This document shows, one piece after another, positions 36,125 to 45,121 of a DNA stretch of 64,000 bases. A program made the translations under genes and the position numbers. Under the pieces are notes generated by a model. That model ran no database searches. It had not been told where the DNA came from and saw only the letters and a program-made list of their open reading frames with translations. Numbering within the stretch: position 1 is the stretch's first letter; the number at the start of each line of letters is the position of its first letter. Source of the DNA: JAPPLB01 sp965204095 (GTDB taxonomy: Bacteria; Acidobacteriota; Terriglobia; Bryobacterales; UBA6623); contig OZ241991.1 of assembly GCA_965204095.1 (NCBI GenBank), forward strand, positions 5,766,001 to 5,830,000, written 5' to 3'.

Positions 36125-38785
36125 TTAAAACCCGATCCGCAGTGTAAACCGAAAAGTTCGGCCGTCATTGAGAGTGTTCGTGATCGCCGCGAAGTTGTCG
36201 TTGCTGACATTCCTCCCAGGCTCGGCGAACTGCGGTGTGTTGAAAAAGTTGATTGACTCGGCCCGCAAGCTGACTTCGTTGTCGCCGCCGAATGGCCAGC
36301 GGCGCGCGAGCGCGAAGTTGATGTTCCGGATGCCGTCCTTGCGGAACGTGTTGCGGCCGATGTTGCCTCGTACGTCCTGCGGGCCGATGAATCCGAAGGC
36401 CGAGGTCGGCAGCATCTCTCTCGAGGTATCCGGGTGGTCGATGACGCGGCCCAGGACTGACGGATCAAGCACATGGACTCGGTCGCTGCCCGAACCGTCG
36501 ACGTTGCCGAAGCCTGGGGCGTCCGACCCGGACCTGACGGTGAACGGCGTGCCGGATTTCAGCAGCACCACGCTGAACAAATCCCACCCGCCGAACAGGT
36601 TTTTGATCCATCCCGGCTGCTTGGCCAGGCTCGGCGTTCCATAGGTCGCGCGCCACAGGGCCGCATGGGGTTGGTCAAAGCTGCTCAGGCCCTTCATGTC
36701 GCCGTGAGCGTCTACGCCCGACTGCGGACGCGCGCGGCGCCCGTCTCGGCCCGCGGCGGTGTTCGTATAGCCGGATCCGAGATCGATCGCCTTGCTGAAC
36801 CAATAGGAGGCGTCCAGGCTGAATCCTCGCCACTGCGCCACCGACAACGACACTTTCGCTGCATCGTAGTAGCCGAACGAGCCGTTGAGAGTGCGCCGGA
36901 TGTCGAGCAGGCTTTGATCGGGCCGGCGGTCATTGATCGTGCCCGTGACTTGCTCGATGCCTTCGACGGGCTGTGCGCGGTTGAAGTACCACAAGGTCAG
37001 CAGCTTCGGCGAGCGGCTGCCGACATAGCCGAGACGCAGGGTGGCGTTTCCGAATACTTCTCGTTCCCAACTGAAGTTGTACTGGTGGGAGTAAGGAGCC
37101 ACAAGGTCGTCGACGAGGTCGAACAGGACACTCGGCTGGTTCGGGTCGATATCATCCGGGTCGATTCCGCCCAGTGGATTGAGAATGTCAGGTTGGGGCA
37201 GCGAAAGCCGAACCACCTGTGGGGAATTGAAGCGCGCCTGGCTGTAGGTGACCGTGTAGATGGCGCCGAAATGCGTGCCGTAGGCGGCGCGCAGAACGCC
37301 GCCGCTGCGGCCGAGCCGATAGGCCGCTCCGAAACGCGGCGCCCAGTTGTTGCAGTCGCAGCGGTAGGGGATGTTCGTAAGTCCGTTGACTTCGTCCGGC
37401 GCCATGACGGGTTGGAATCGGATTCCCATGTTGAGCGTCAGGTTGGAATTGACCTTCCAGTCGTCGCCGAAGTAATACTGCATCTCCCAGTTGCGAAAGC
37501 CGCGGTGGGCGTTTCCCAGGGCTCTGCTGTAGGAACTCGGCCGTCCCTGGAGAATGTTCGTGACGTTGTCCTGACCGAAGTCGGCTCGGAAGGAAAACAG
37601 GCCGCGGTGGCTGTTTGACTCGATCCCGTTGACCTGTCGCCGCAACAGCTCGAATCCTGCTGTGTAAAGGTGCCGCCCGCGCGTATGCCGTAATGCTCCG
37701 GCGTAACGGAACTCGTTCTGGGCGCGGTCGATGGGAATGTCCGAGCTGGGGCCGAGGTATTCCCAGAGATTGCTCGTGAGGATCACCGGCCCGATCGATG
37801 TTTCATCCGACACCAGCAGCGACCCGATCCGTTTGAACCCGCCCGAGAGCTCGCTCACGGTTGAAGGCGACCACGTGTGAATCCAGCTCGCGCGCGCATC
37901 ATGAGATTTCGTGGTCGTATCCGGGTTCTGTCCGCCGTAAAGCTGGAACGCGTCCACTTTCTGGGACGTGAGCTGGTAACGCAGAACCAGTTGGTCGTTC
38001 TCACTGAATTGCTGGTCGAGCGTGCCGCCGATGTTGTCGTTGTTGATGATCTGCGGCGCATTCGTGTTGAGAGCATGGGGATCGATATCCGTGCGGTTCG
38101 GCGTCTCGTTGGGATATCCGTCGAGGATGCGTTGCACGAAAGCCCGCACGGCGGGATCGGTTGCCAGAGGCGTGCGCTCGTACGTCGCGGGAACGAGGAT
38201 GTTCCCGTTCACGTTGCCGCGCAGGCGTTGCTGGCTGGCGTCGAGCGTAAGGTGGCCGCCGCGCCAGGTGGGCGCGCTGAAGTCGAGGCCGTAATCGTTG
38301 TCGCGGGCCGGCTGCACTTCGCCGACTTGAAAGAACGAACGCGCCCGAAGCAGGCTGTTGTCATGGGACCAGTACACGCTGCCGTGGACGCCCGAGGCGC
38401 TGGTCGGCGAAAGGTGGAACGGCGCACTGGGGGCCGATCCGAACTCGGCCCCGAAGTAGCCCCGGTCGGGCTTGAACTCTTCGATGATGGTGGCGGTGGT
38501 CCCCATCCGGATGTTCAGCTCTTTGAGAACGTTGTTGTCGATGAGATTGATCGACACGTTCTCGTTCCGGCGGCTTTCGCCGGCATCCGAATCGACTTGA
38601 CCCAGCAGGTTCAGCTCCTCGCGGCTGACGTTCCCGGAGGAGTTCTCGGCGGCGGCTGGCGCATCGGCGGGAGCCGCTGCCGGCACGGCGGCCTCGGACG
38701 CTGCGGCCGAAGCTCCGGCCGTATCCGTGCTCCCGGTTTCCTGTCCCGGACACAGAGGCAATAGCCAACTCCCGAGAGCAAGCAA
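36125..38785 (-). CDS. Oar-like TonB-dependent outer-membrane receptor, short N-terminus
   Basis: Outer-membrane beta-barrel of about 886 residues ending in the typical aromatic terminus FRFTLRIGF. It lacks the N-terminal carboxypeptidase-regulatory domain and has only a reduced plug-like stretch (NVSINLIDNNVLKELNIRMGT). Barrel strands such as FNSPQVVRL and NFSWEREVFGNATLRLGYVGS are typical of acidobacterial Oar-like proteins. The start is doubtful: TTG 38785 gives a very short signal, while the frame continues upstream with a better signal-like sequence (TGRRRVRRLAELLALGSW) but no ATG or GTG in frame. An ATG in another frame at 38823 suggests an old frameshift or a non-standard start. Confidence 0.8.
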   Translation of the reverse strand: MLALGSWLLPLCPGQETGSTDTAGASAAASEAAVPAAAPADAPAAAENSSGNVSREELNLLGQVDSDAGESRRNENVSINLIDNNVLKELNIRMGTTATIIEEFKPDRGYFGAEFGSAPSAPFHLSPTSASGVHGSVYWSHDNSLLRARSFFQVGEVQPARDNDYGLDFSAPTWRGGHLTLDASQQRLRGNVNGNILVPATYERTPLATDPAVRAFVQRILDGYPNETPNRTDIDPHALNTNAPQIINNDNIGGTLDQQFSENDQLVLRYQLTSQKVDAFQLYGGQNPDTTTKSHDARASWIHTWSPSTVSELSGGFKRIGSLLVSDETSIGPVILTSNLWEYLGPSSDIPIDRAQNEFRYAGALRHTRGRHLYTAGFELLRRQVNGIESNSHRGLFSFRADFGQDNVTNILQGRPSSYSRALGNAHRGFRNWEMQYYFGDDWKVNSNLTLNMGIRFQPVMAPDEVNGLTNIPYRCDCNNWAPRFGAAYRLGRSGGVLRAAYGTHFGAIYTVTYSQARFNSPQVVRLSLPQPDILNPLGGIDPDDIDPNQPSVLFDLVDDLVAPYSHQYNFSWEREVFGNATLRLGYVGSRSPKLLTLWYFNRAQPVEGIEQVTGTINDRRPDQSLLDIRRTLNGSFGYYDAAKVSLSVAQWRGFSLDASYWFSKAIDLGSGYTNTAAGRDGRRARPQSGVDAHGDMKGLSSFDQPHAALWRATYGTPSLAKQPGWIKNLFGGWDLFSVVLLKSGTPFTVRSGSDAPGFGNVDGSGSDRVHVLDPSVLGRVIDHPDTSREMLPTSAFGFIGPQDVRGNIGRNTFRKDGIRNINFALARRWPFGGDNEVSLRAESINFFNTPQFAEPGRNVSNDNFAAITNTLNDGRTFRFTLRIGF

Positions 38786-38954
38786 CTCTGCCAGACGGCG
38801 AACCCGCCGCCGGCCTGTTTCATTGATCAGAAAACCCTCCGGACAAGCCCGCCGCCCTCACGCGGAGGCCCATGCTCGTCCCAGCAGACCCGAACCCATC
38901 ATAACTCACCGGCTTGGTCCTCTCGTCGAGCAAAAGAGCCAACGGACGAGCTTG

Positions 38955-39139
38955 CTAGCCTGCATTTCTCACCACGTGGCGAGGCGAAGTGGGTGAGAGG
39001 GCCGTCAGGACTAGGCGCGCGCCGCTTGGCGCGCGCAGGCGTACTTGAACCGTACGTCGAGCACGGCAAGCAAGCGCAACGAAGTCATGGCGGTCGTATG
39101 GCGTGCTTCGACCGTCGGGTGGTGAGAAATGCAGGCTAG
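38955..39139 (+). repeat. Dispersed TIR element copy R5
   Basis: Full type A copy. Both ends carry the complete CTAG plus TIR. The CTA at 39136-39138 is the stop codon (TAG) of purB on the minus strand. Confidence 0.93.
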
Positions 39140-40449
39140 GAATCCGGAAACAATCGCAGGAAGATCTGATCGACGTGTCGGAGTTGCTGTTTCAGGGTGA
39201 ACGCCCGATCGATCTCTTCCGATGAGAGGACGCCGGCAATATCAGCGTCGTTGCCGACGGATTCGCGGAAGCTGCCGCCTTCCTCCCACACCTTGAGAGC
39301 ATTGCGTTGCACCCAGCGATAGGCGGTCTCGCGCAGGACGCCCTTTGCCGCCAGTTCCAACAGCAGTTGTCCCGAATAGACAAGTCCCCCGCCCATCTCG
39401 AGGTTCTGCTTCATGCGCTCGGGATAGACGAGCAGGCGGTCGACCAGATTTGTCGTCTTGGCAAGCAGGTAGTCGACCAGGATGGTCGAATCGGGCAGGA
39501 TCACGCGCTCGACCGAGGAGTGCGAGATATCGCGTTCGTGCCACAGCGCGATGTTCTCGAACGCCGCCTGGGCGTTCGCCCGCACCACACGCGCCAAGCC
39601 GCTGATCTGCTCGCAGGTGATCGGGTTCTTCTTGTGCGGCATTGCCGAGCTGCCCTTCTGCGACTTCGAGAAATACTCTTGCGCCTCGCGTACTTCCGTG
39701 CGCTGCAGGTGCCGGATTTCGACGGCGATTTTTTCGAGCGTCGCCGCGATGAGCGCCAGCGAGCAAACATAATTGGCGTGGCGGTCGCGCTGGATGACCT
39801 GCGACGAGATCGGGCACGGCTCGATCCCCAGGCGAGCGCAGATCAGTTCCTCGGCTCGCGGAGAGATATGGGCGAAGGTCCCCACGGCGCCCGAGATCTT
39901 GCCGACTCGCATCTGTTCGGCGGCGGCTTCGAAGCGCTCGATCTGGCGGCCGGTTTCCGCCCACCAGTTCGCCAGCTTGAGCCCGAATGTCGTCGGCTCG
40001 GCGTGGACGCCGTGCGTGCGGCCGACCGTGACGGTGTCCTTGAATTCGTGAGCGCGCCGCCGCAGCACTTCGTGCAGTTCTCCGAGCGCTTGGCGAATGA
40101 GCTGCGAAGCTTCTTTGATCTGCAGCGCCTGCGCCGTGTCAACCACGTCGTTCGACGTCAATCCGAAATGCAGCCAGCGGGACGCGTCGCCGGCGCCTGC
40201 CTCGGCCAGCTTCTCCGCCACGGCCGTTGTGAAAGCGATGACGTCGTGCTTGACCTCGGCTTCGATCGCTTCGATCCGCGCCACCTCGAAGTCGGCATGA
40301 GCACGCAATGCCGTTGCCGCTGAGGCCGGCACTTCTCCCAATTCGGCCAGTGCTTCCGAAGCGGCCAACTCGACTTCGAGCCACTGGCGGTACTTGTTCT
40401 CGATAGACCAGATGCGGCCCATCGCCTCGCGGGTGTATCTCGGAATCAA
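39136..40449 (-). CDS. purB: Adenylosuccinate lyase
   Basis: Fumarase-superfamily lyase acting twice in purine synthesis (SAICAR to AICAR, adenylosuccinate to AMP), 437 residues. Motifs: HFGLTSNDVVDTA, VGRTHGVHAEPTTFGLK and the signature SKSQKGSSAMPHKKNP. It starts with TTG at 40447-40449, overlapping the stop of the metallohydrolase gene (TTGA). Its own stop lies inside repeat R5. Confidence 0.95.
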   Translation of the reverse strand: MIPRYTREAMGRIWSIENKYRQWLEVELAASEALAELGEVPASAATALRAHADFEVARIEAIEAEVKHDVIAFTTAVAEKLAEAGAGDASRWLHFGLTSNDVVDTAQALQIKEASQLIRQALGELHEVLRRRAHEFKDTVTVGRTHGVHAEPTTFGLKLANWWAETGRQIERFEAAAEQMRVGKISGAVGTFAHISPRAEELICARLGIEPCPISSQVIQRDRHANYVCSLALIAATLEKIAVEIRHLQRTEVREAQEYFSKSQKGSSAMPHKKNPITCEQISGLARVVRANAQAAFENIALWHERDISHSSVERVILPDSTILVDYLLAKTTNLVDRLLVYPERMKQNLEMGGGLVYSGQLLLELAAKGVLRETAYRWVQRNALKVWEEGGSFRESVGNDADIAGVLSSEEIDRAFTLKQQLRHVDQIFLRLFPDS

Positions 40450-41222
40450 AGCTCGAAGACCTCGCTGGCGCGACGCTGCTCGGCGATCACGAGCCTCGTC
40501 CCGTCAGCGCCTTTGTTTCTGAGCGCGGTGTCGGCGAACAGCCGCGCCACTTCGGGGTGATTGTTGCTTTCGCTCAGGTGGGCCAGCACCAGCCAGCGGC
40601 ACGAGAGGTCGAATTCGGTGGCCAGAAACTGCGACACCGCATGATTCGACAGATGACCGACCCGGCTCATCACGCGCTGCTTGACGAACCACGGATAAGG
40701 ACCGACCTTGAGCATGTCGAGGTCATGGTTCGACTCGAGTACTAGCAGATCGCAGCCCCGTATCTTGTGCTTGACCGACTCGGTCATGTAACCGAGATCG
40801 GTCACCACGCCGGCTTGCAAACCGCCGTAGCGCACCCGGAAAGCGACCGGATCGACGGCGTCATGGGGAATCGTGAACGAATCGATCGCGATCTCGCCGA
40901 TGTCGATCGTCTGTCCCGCTTGGAAAGTTTCCAGCCGCGGCTCGATCTTTCCCCAATCGAGCGTCTGCTCGGTCAATTCCGTGATGTAGATCGGGCATTG
41001 AAGACGCTTGGCGATCTGCGGCAGGCCCTTGACGTGATCGGAATGCTCGTGCGAAACAAGCACTGCGTCGAGCCGTTCGGGGTGTTCGCCGATGCTCTCG
41101 AGCCGCTTGGTGATCTCGGTGAAGCTGAAGCCGGCGTCGATCAGCAGCCGCGTTCGTTCACCGGCAACGAATGTGGCGTTGCCGCTGCTGCCGCTACCCA
41201 GAGAGCAGATCCGAAGGCTCGT
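40446..41222 (-). CDS. WalJ/YycJ-like metallo-beta-lactamase-fold hydrolase
   Basis: MBL-fold metal hydrolase, about 258 residues. The family beginning LRICSLGSGSSGNATFV, the metal motif SHEHSDHVKGL, and the HLSNHAVSQFLA and LAHLSESNNHPE segments match WalJ/YycJ-type proteins. No ATG, GTG or TTG lies in frame between the family start and repeat R6. A GGGGAGG precedes an ACG at 41220-41222, the boundary given here. The only standard in-frame starts (up to 41456) fall inside R6 and would add ~80 repeat-derived residues. The true start is therefore unresolved. Confidence 0.75.
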   Translation of the reverse strand, partial: TSLRICSLGSGSSGNATFVAGERTRLLIDAGFSFTEITKRLESIGEHPERLDAVLVSHEHSDHVKGLPQIAKRLQCPIYITELTEQTLDWGKIEPRLETFQAGQTIDIGEIAIDSFTIPHDAVDPVAFRVRYGGLQAGVVTDLGYMTESVKHKIRGCDLLVLESNHDLDMLKVGPYPWFVKQRVMSRVGHLSNHAVSQFLATEFDLSCRWLVLAHLSESNNHPEVARLFADTALRNKGADGTRLVIAEQRRASEVFEL

Positions 41223-41370
41223 GGCCGCCTCCCCTATGACGATTCCAGACTGAGATTGGGTGTCGGCGGTAGTGCGCCGCCGACAATGGAGACACTTCTT
41301 TGTAGCAGGAAGATATGGTGGCTGACAAGCGGCGTGTCCTACTGGGAGTATGCCTGCTGATCCCGGAACT

Positions 41371-41555
41371 TGGCCTGCATGTCTCACCACGTGGCGAGGC
41401 GAAGTGGGTGAGAGGGCCGTCAGGACGAGGCGTGAGCCGCTTGGCGCGCGTAACATGGCCGTTAAGGTTTTTCACGAATCAAGAGTCACGAAACACGAAT
41501 CACGGCCTTTGTATCGCGTGCTTCAGCTCGACACGTGGTGAGAAATGCAGGTTAC
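41371..41555 (+). repeat. Dispersed TIR element copy R6 (type B core)
   Basis: Both TIRs are present, but the middle is a different core: a GGTTTTTCACGAATC stretch followed by degenerate tandem CACGAA units. The right end TTA is the stop codon (TAA) of the formamidase gene on the minus strand. The left end lies in the leader of the WalJ-like gene. Confidence 0.88.
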
Positions 41556-42571
41556 CGGCCCGAGCGGAAAATCGCCTTCGGTACGGTGGCGTGAATCCCT
41601 TTTTTCCCGTCGACCAATTGCGTGATGTGCAGGTCGACCGCGTTGCTCGAGAGCATGTAGGCCGTGTCGCGGTCGAGACCCTTGTCATGGACGAGCAAGT
41701 CGATCATCTCCCGCAAGGCGATGCGGATGGCCGTGTCGAGGTCTTCGTTGAAACCCATCGTCATCAGATGGGTCGGGGTCTCCGCCCGCGGCCAGCCAAG
41801 TCGCATGTCCTTGCGAACGGTGAACCGGAAAATTCCGGTCAATGCCGTTTCAAGCGCCGTGACGTCGACTTCGCCGGCTCCTTGCGCCGCGTGCGCGTCT
41901 CCGACAAAGAAGAGCGCTCCCGGCTCGTGGACGGGAATGAAGAGCGTGGTGCCTGCGACGAGGTCCTTGTTGTCGATATTGCCGGTGTGCACCCAGGGTG
42001 GCGCGCTGCTGATGCGGCCCAGCTCCTTGGGCGGCGCCACGCCCATGCTGCCGAAGAATGGCCGCAACGGGATCTCGATGTTGTCGGTGAATCTCCCGAC
42101 CATGCGCTCTTCGTCGAGCGGAATGATCCTGAGCTTCTTGTAGGGGTAGTCGGTGGGGAGCACGCCCAATCCCGGCAAGAAGATATTGAGGGCATAGGGG
42201 AGAGCCAGTCGGATCGACTCGATCTCGACCTCCAGCACATCGCGCGGCTCGGCTCCTTCGATATAAACCGGGCCGGTCAGGATGTGCGGTCCCGGGCCGC
42301 GGTCCGTGACTTGGCTGTGGATGTCCCTCAGCGACGGCTTGATCTGATCGCTCGCCAGGCCGGCTTCCTCCAGCATCTCCGGACTCGCGATCATCGAAGT
42401 CGTGATTTCGACGCGGTCGCCCGATCGAATCCGCAGTACCGGTGCGGCGGCGGCATCGTAGTAGCCGAAGACGACCGTTTCGGGCGTGGATGTGAGACGG
42501 TGCAGCGTGGGCGGCTGCGCAGAGAGAGCAACGCCCGAGAGCGCCAACAGGATACAGCCATTCCGTAACAT
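41552..42571 (-). CDS. Acetamidase/formamidase family protein, secreted
   Basis: Amidohydrolase-like protein of the FmdA/AmdA family, 339 residues with a signal peptide (MLRNGCILLALSGVALSAQ). Recognisable segments are HILTGPVYIEGAEPRDVLEVEIESI, the metal-proximal PWVHTGNIDNKDLVAGT, and LFFVGDAHAAQGAGEVDVTALE. Secretion is unusual for the family, so it may act on periplasmic amides. The stop codon TAA is the terminal trinucleotide of repeat R6. Confidence 0.87.
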   Translation of the reverse strand: MLRNGCILLALSGVALSAQPPTLHRLTSTPETVVFGYYDAAAAPVLRIRSGDRVEITTSMIASPEMLEEAGLASDQIKPSLRDIHSQVTDRGPGPHILTGPVYIEGAEPRDVLEVEIESIRLALPYALNIFLPGLGVLPTDYPYKKLRIIPLDEERMVGRFTDNIEIPLRPFFGSMGVAPPKELGRISSAPPWVHTGNIDNKDLVAGTTLFIPVHEPGALFFVGDAHAAQGAGEVDVTALETALTGIFRFTVRKDMRLGWPRAETPTHLMTMGFNEDLDTAIRIALREMIDLLVHDKGLDRDTAYMLSSNAVDLHITQLVDGKKGIHATVPKAIFRSGR

Positions 42572-42607
42572 GCCTCAGATCATCTCACACCGCACTCGGC
42601 AGCTACG

Positions 42608-44068
42608 ATGCCGCCTGCGGCGAACGTTGACGGGGGCGCCGGCGAATGCTCCAATGGGTCGGTGAGCGTGGATCTCGAGAGCCGGCTGCGGGCATTGCCT
42701 TCCGTCGACCAGGTTCTGCAGCGGCCGCGTATCGGGCAGCGGATCAACGGAGCGGGCCGTGCCCTCGTCGTGGCCGAGACCCGCGCCGTGTTGGAGCGGC
42801 TGCGTGCGGCATTGCGCGGGGGGCTCTCCCCGCACATGGACTCGGTTGACCTGCTCGAGCGGGCCGAACGGCAGGTGATCGAGCGGCTGGATGGGTTCGA
42901 TTCTCCTTCGTTGCGCCCGGTCATCAACGCCACCGGAGTCGTGCTGCACACGAACCTCGGCCGCGCCCCTCTCTCGGCCGAGGCCGTGCAGGCCATCCAC
43001 GACACCGCCCGCGGCTACACCAATCTCGAATACGACTTGGGTTCGGGACGGCGGGGCAAGCGGGATGTCCACGCCGCGGCCTTGCTCGAAAAACTGCTCG
43101 ACGCACCGGCGATCGTCGTCAACAACAATGCGGCGGCGATTTTTCTTGTCCTTCATGCCATCGCCGCCGGCGGCGAGGTCGTCGTCTCGCGCGGCGAGCT
43201 CATCGAAATCGGTGACGGCTTCCGGATTCCCGACATCATGGCCTGCAGCGGGGCGCGGCTCCGCGAAGTGGGGACGACGAATCGCACAAGGATCTCCGAT
43301 TACCGTGAGGCCGTCGGCGAAGCGACGCGGCTGCTGATGCGCGTTCATCCGAGCAACTTCCGCATGGTTGGCTTCACGGCGCGTCCGCATCTTGAAGAGC
43401 TCGTGCGGCTCGGCGCGGAGTTCGGGCTGCCCGTCGTGGATGACCTCGGCAGCGGCTGCCTGTACGATTTTTCGAGAGAGGGTTTCCGTGACGAGCCGCC
43501 GGTCGTTGAGAGCTTGCGGGCCGGAGTCGACCTCGTCACCTTCAGCGGCGACAAGCTGCTGGGCGGACCGCAGGCTGGCATCATCGCCGGTAAGCCCGAG
43601 TGGGTGCGGCGCGTCCGCCGCAATCCGCTTTTCCGTGCGCTGCGCGTCGACAAGCTCACCTGCGCGGCGCTCGAGGCGACGCTGCGCGACTGCCTGTTCG
43701 GCCGCTACGACCGGGTTCCCGTGCTCCGAATGATCCGCCAGACCGCCGAGAGGATCCAGGCCCGCGCGGAAGAGTTCATTGCCGGCCTGCGATTCGGCGA
43801 TCGGGTCTCGATCGACCTGAAGCCCGGCTCATCCGTGCTCGGCGGGGGTTCGACGCCCGAACAGTCGGTTCCTACGACGCTGCTTCGACTTCGCTCCAAC
43901 GGCGGCGTCAAGATCACCGATGTCGAGAAGGCGCTCCGCAAAGGGTCCCCTCCCGTCATCGCCCGCATCGAAAACGATTCCCTGCTGATCGACCTGCGCA
44001 CCGTCCGGGAGGACGAGGAGGAAGCGCTCGCCGGTTGTCTGGTCCGAGTGCTCGACCAGAGCAACTGA
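42608..44068 (+). CDS. selA: L-seryl-tRNA(Sec) selenium transferase
   Basis: PLP enzyme converting Ser-tRNA(Sec) to Sec-tRNA(Sec), 486 residues. An N-terminal helical domain (ALPSVDQVLQRPR) is followed by VINATGVVLHTNLGRAPLS, VNNNAAAIFL, VDDLGSGCLYDF and the PLP lysine segment TFSGDKLLGGPQAG. GTG 42662 is an alternative start that trims 18 poorly conserved residues. selB, selD and tRNA-Sec are not in the window, but intact SelA implies that the genome encodes selenoproteins. Its stop TGA begins repeat D1. Confidence 0.93.
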   Translation: MPPAANVDGGAGECSNGSVSVDLESRLRALPSVDQVLQRPRIGQRINGAGRALVVAETRAVLERLRAALRGGLSPHMDSVDLLERAERQVIERLDGFDSPSLRPVINATGVVLHTNLGRAPLSAEAVQAIHDTARGYTNLEYDLGSGRRGKRDVHAAALLEKLLDAPAIVVNNNAAAIFLVLHAIAAGGEVVVSRGELIEIGDGFRIPDIMACSGARLREVGTTNRTRISDYREAVGEATRLLMRVHPSNFRMVGFTARPHLEELVRLGAEFGLPVVDDLGSGCLYDFSREGFRDEPPVVESLRAGVDLVTFSGDKLLGGPQAGIIAGKPEWVRRVRRNPLFRALRVDKLTCAALEATLRDCLFGRYDRVPVLRMIRQTAERIQARAEEFIAGLRFGDRVSIDLKPGSSVLGGGSTPEQSVPTTLLRLRSNGGVKITDVEKALRKGSPPVIARIENDSLLIDLRTVREDEEEALAGCLVRVLDQSN

Positions 44069-44149
44069 CCTGAAACATCCCCCTGATCCAGCGGCGTTGA
44101 CATCGCGCCGGATGTTTCGAGCTTGAATGATCCGCACGCGGGCTAAGCC
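44065..44149 (+). repeat. Second dispersed repeat family, copy D1
   Basis: About 85 bp, from ACTGACC at the selA stop to the GGCTAAGCC at the efp stop. It matches copy D2 (47630-47714) along nearly its whole length (CCTGATC-AGCGGCGTTGACA, CGGATG, GCTTGAATGATCCGCAC). Its left end holds the TGA of selA and its right end the TAG of the convergent efp gene. Confidence 0.75.
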
Positions 44150-44703
44150 CGGCTCTGGTAACTCCCGTCCGTGGTGTTGACCCGGATCGTCTCGCCTTCC
44201 TTGATGAAGGGCGGCACCTGCACCACAAGTCCCGTCTCGAGCTTCGCCGGTTTCGTCACATTGGTGACGGTGGCTCCCTTGATGCTCGGCTCGGTCTCGA
44301 CCACTTTCAAATCCATGCTCGACGGAAGATCGATATTGAACGGCCGGCCCTCGTAGAACCGCACCTTCAACGGGCTGTTCGGCAACAGGTAGAGGATCTG
44401 ATCGCCGAGATCCTCCCGGGTGAGATGGATCTGCTCGTAGGTCTCGGTGTTCATGAAGTAATAGAGCCCGCCGTCCTCGTACAGAAACTCCATCTCCTGA
44501 TCGTCCAGGGCGACTTTTTCGACGAAGTTCTCCGAGGCGAACTTGTAGTCGATCATCGCTCCGTTGTCGAGATTGCGCATCTTGGCCTGCACGAACCCTC
44601 TTTTGTTGCCGGGAGTGCGATGCTCGGTTCGGAACACCGAGAAGAGCTTGCCCTCGAACTTGATGAGCATGCCGGGGCGAAGTTGAGTTGCCTGAACATC
44701 CAC
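44143..44703 (-). CDS. efp: Translation elongation factor P
   Basis: Rescues ribosomes stalled at polyproline, 186 residues. Three beta-barrel domains are recognisable: the KOW-like domain I, the OB domain with IDLPSSMDLKVVETEP, and the C-terminal VNTTDGSYQSRA. The tRNA-contacting loop reads HRTPGNKRGFVQ with Lys34, not the E. coli PGKGQA form. The start is ATG at 44701-44703. The neighbouring proline-rich exported proteins (Pal, TonB, the cyclophilin linker) would be natural clients. Confidence 0.95.
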   Translation of the reverse strand: MDVQATQLRPGMLIKFEGKLFSVFRTEHRTPGNKRGFVQAKMRNLDNGAMIDYKFASENFVEKVALDDQEMEFLYEDGGLYYFMNTETYEQIHLTREDLGDQILYLLPNSPLKVRFYEGRPFNIDLPSSMDLKVVETEPSIKGATVTNVTKPAKLETGLVVQVPPFIKEGETIRVNTTDGSYQSRA

Positions 44704-45121
44704 GTGAGAATCGACCTTTCCAAGCGCAACTCCGGCTCATTGTAGCAACCGCCGGCGCGCACTCCGCCGTGTTCGAAAGCGCCATGGGGCCTTTCGTTGA
44801 GGGCGCGGCGTCATCGCTGTGCCTCGGCATGAGCGAGGCGGAGGCGTTCAACGACTGGTCGATCTGATTGCGGAGCCGCGCGCGGTCTCCTAGTGCGCTG
44901 CCGTTGCCATCTTCCATCCCTAACTTACGAACGGACTCGGCTAGAAAGACTCCCAGGACCAGCACGCGGCATTGGGTCTCTACCGACTCGGTCGAGACCC
45001 AATGCCATCAAGAGGTACGAGGAAGCGGGCAATGCACCATCAGTCGCGCCATGAAGTCTGTGTCGGCGTCCACTTCGCTTATTCCGACAGGTGTAAGGCT
45101 CGTTCTAGGACATACGCATGC
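44704..45121. other. Gene-free region with a 39-bp palindrome
   Basis: The 418 bp between efp and mrr show no credible gene. At 44968-45006 there is a near-perfect palindrome: GGCATTGGGTCTC pairs with GAGACCCAATGCC, and inside it ACCGA pairs with TCGGT around a single C. One T/C mismatch separates the two stems. Such a long palindrome can extrude as a cruciform; it is too symmetrical for an ordinary terminator and has no T-run. Confidence 0.6.

Noticed and set aside
40446..41456. N-terminal extension of the WalJ-like protein up to 41456
   Set aside because: The extra ~80 residues are translated repeat R6 and its flank and have no counterpart in the family; kept only as an unresolved start problem.
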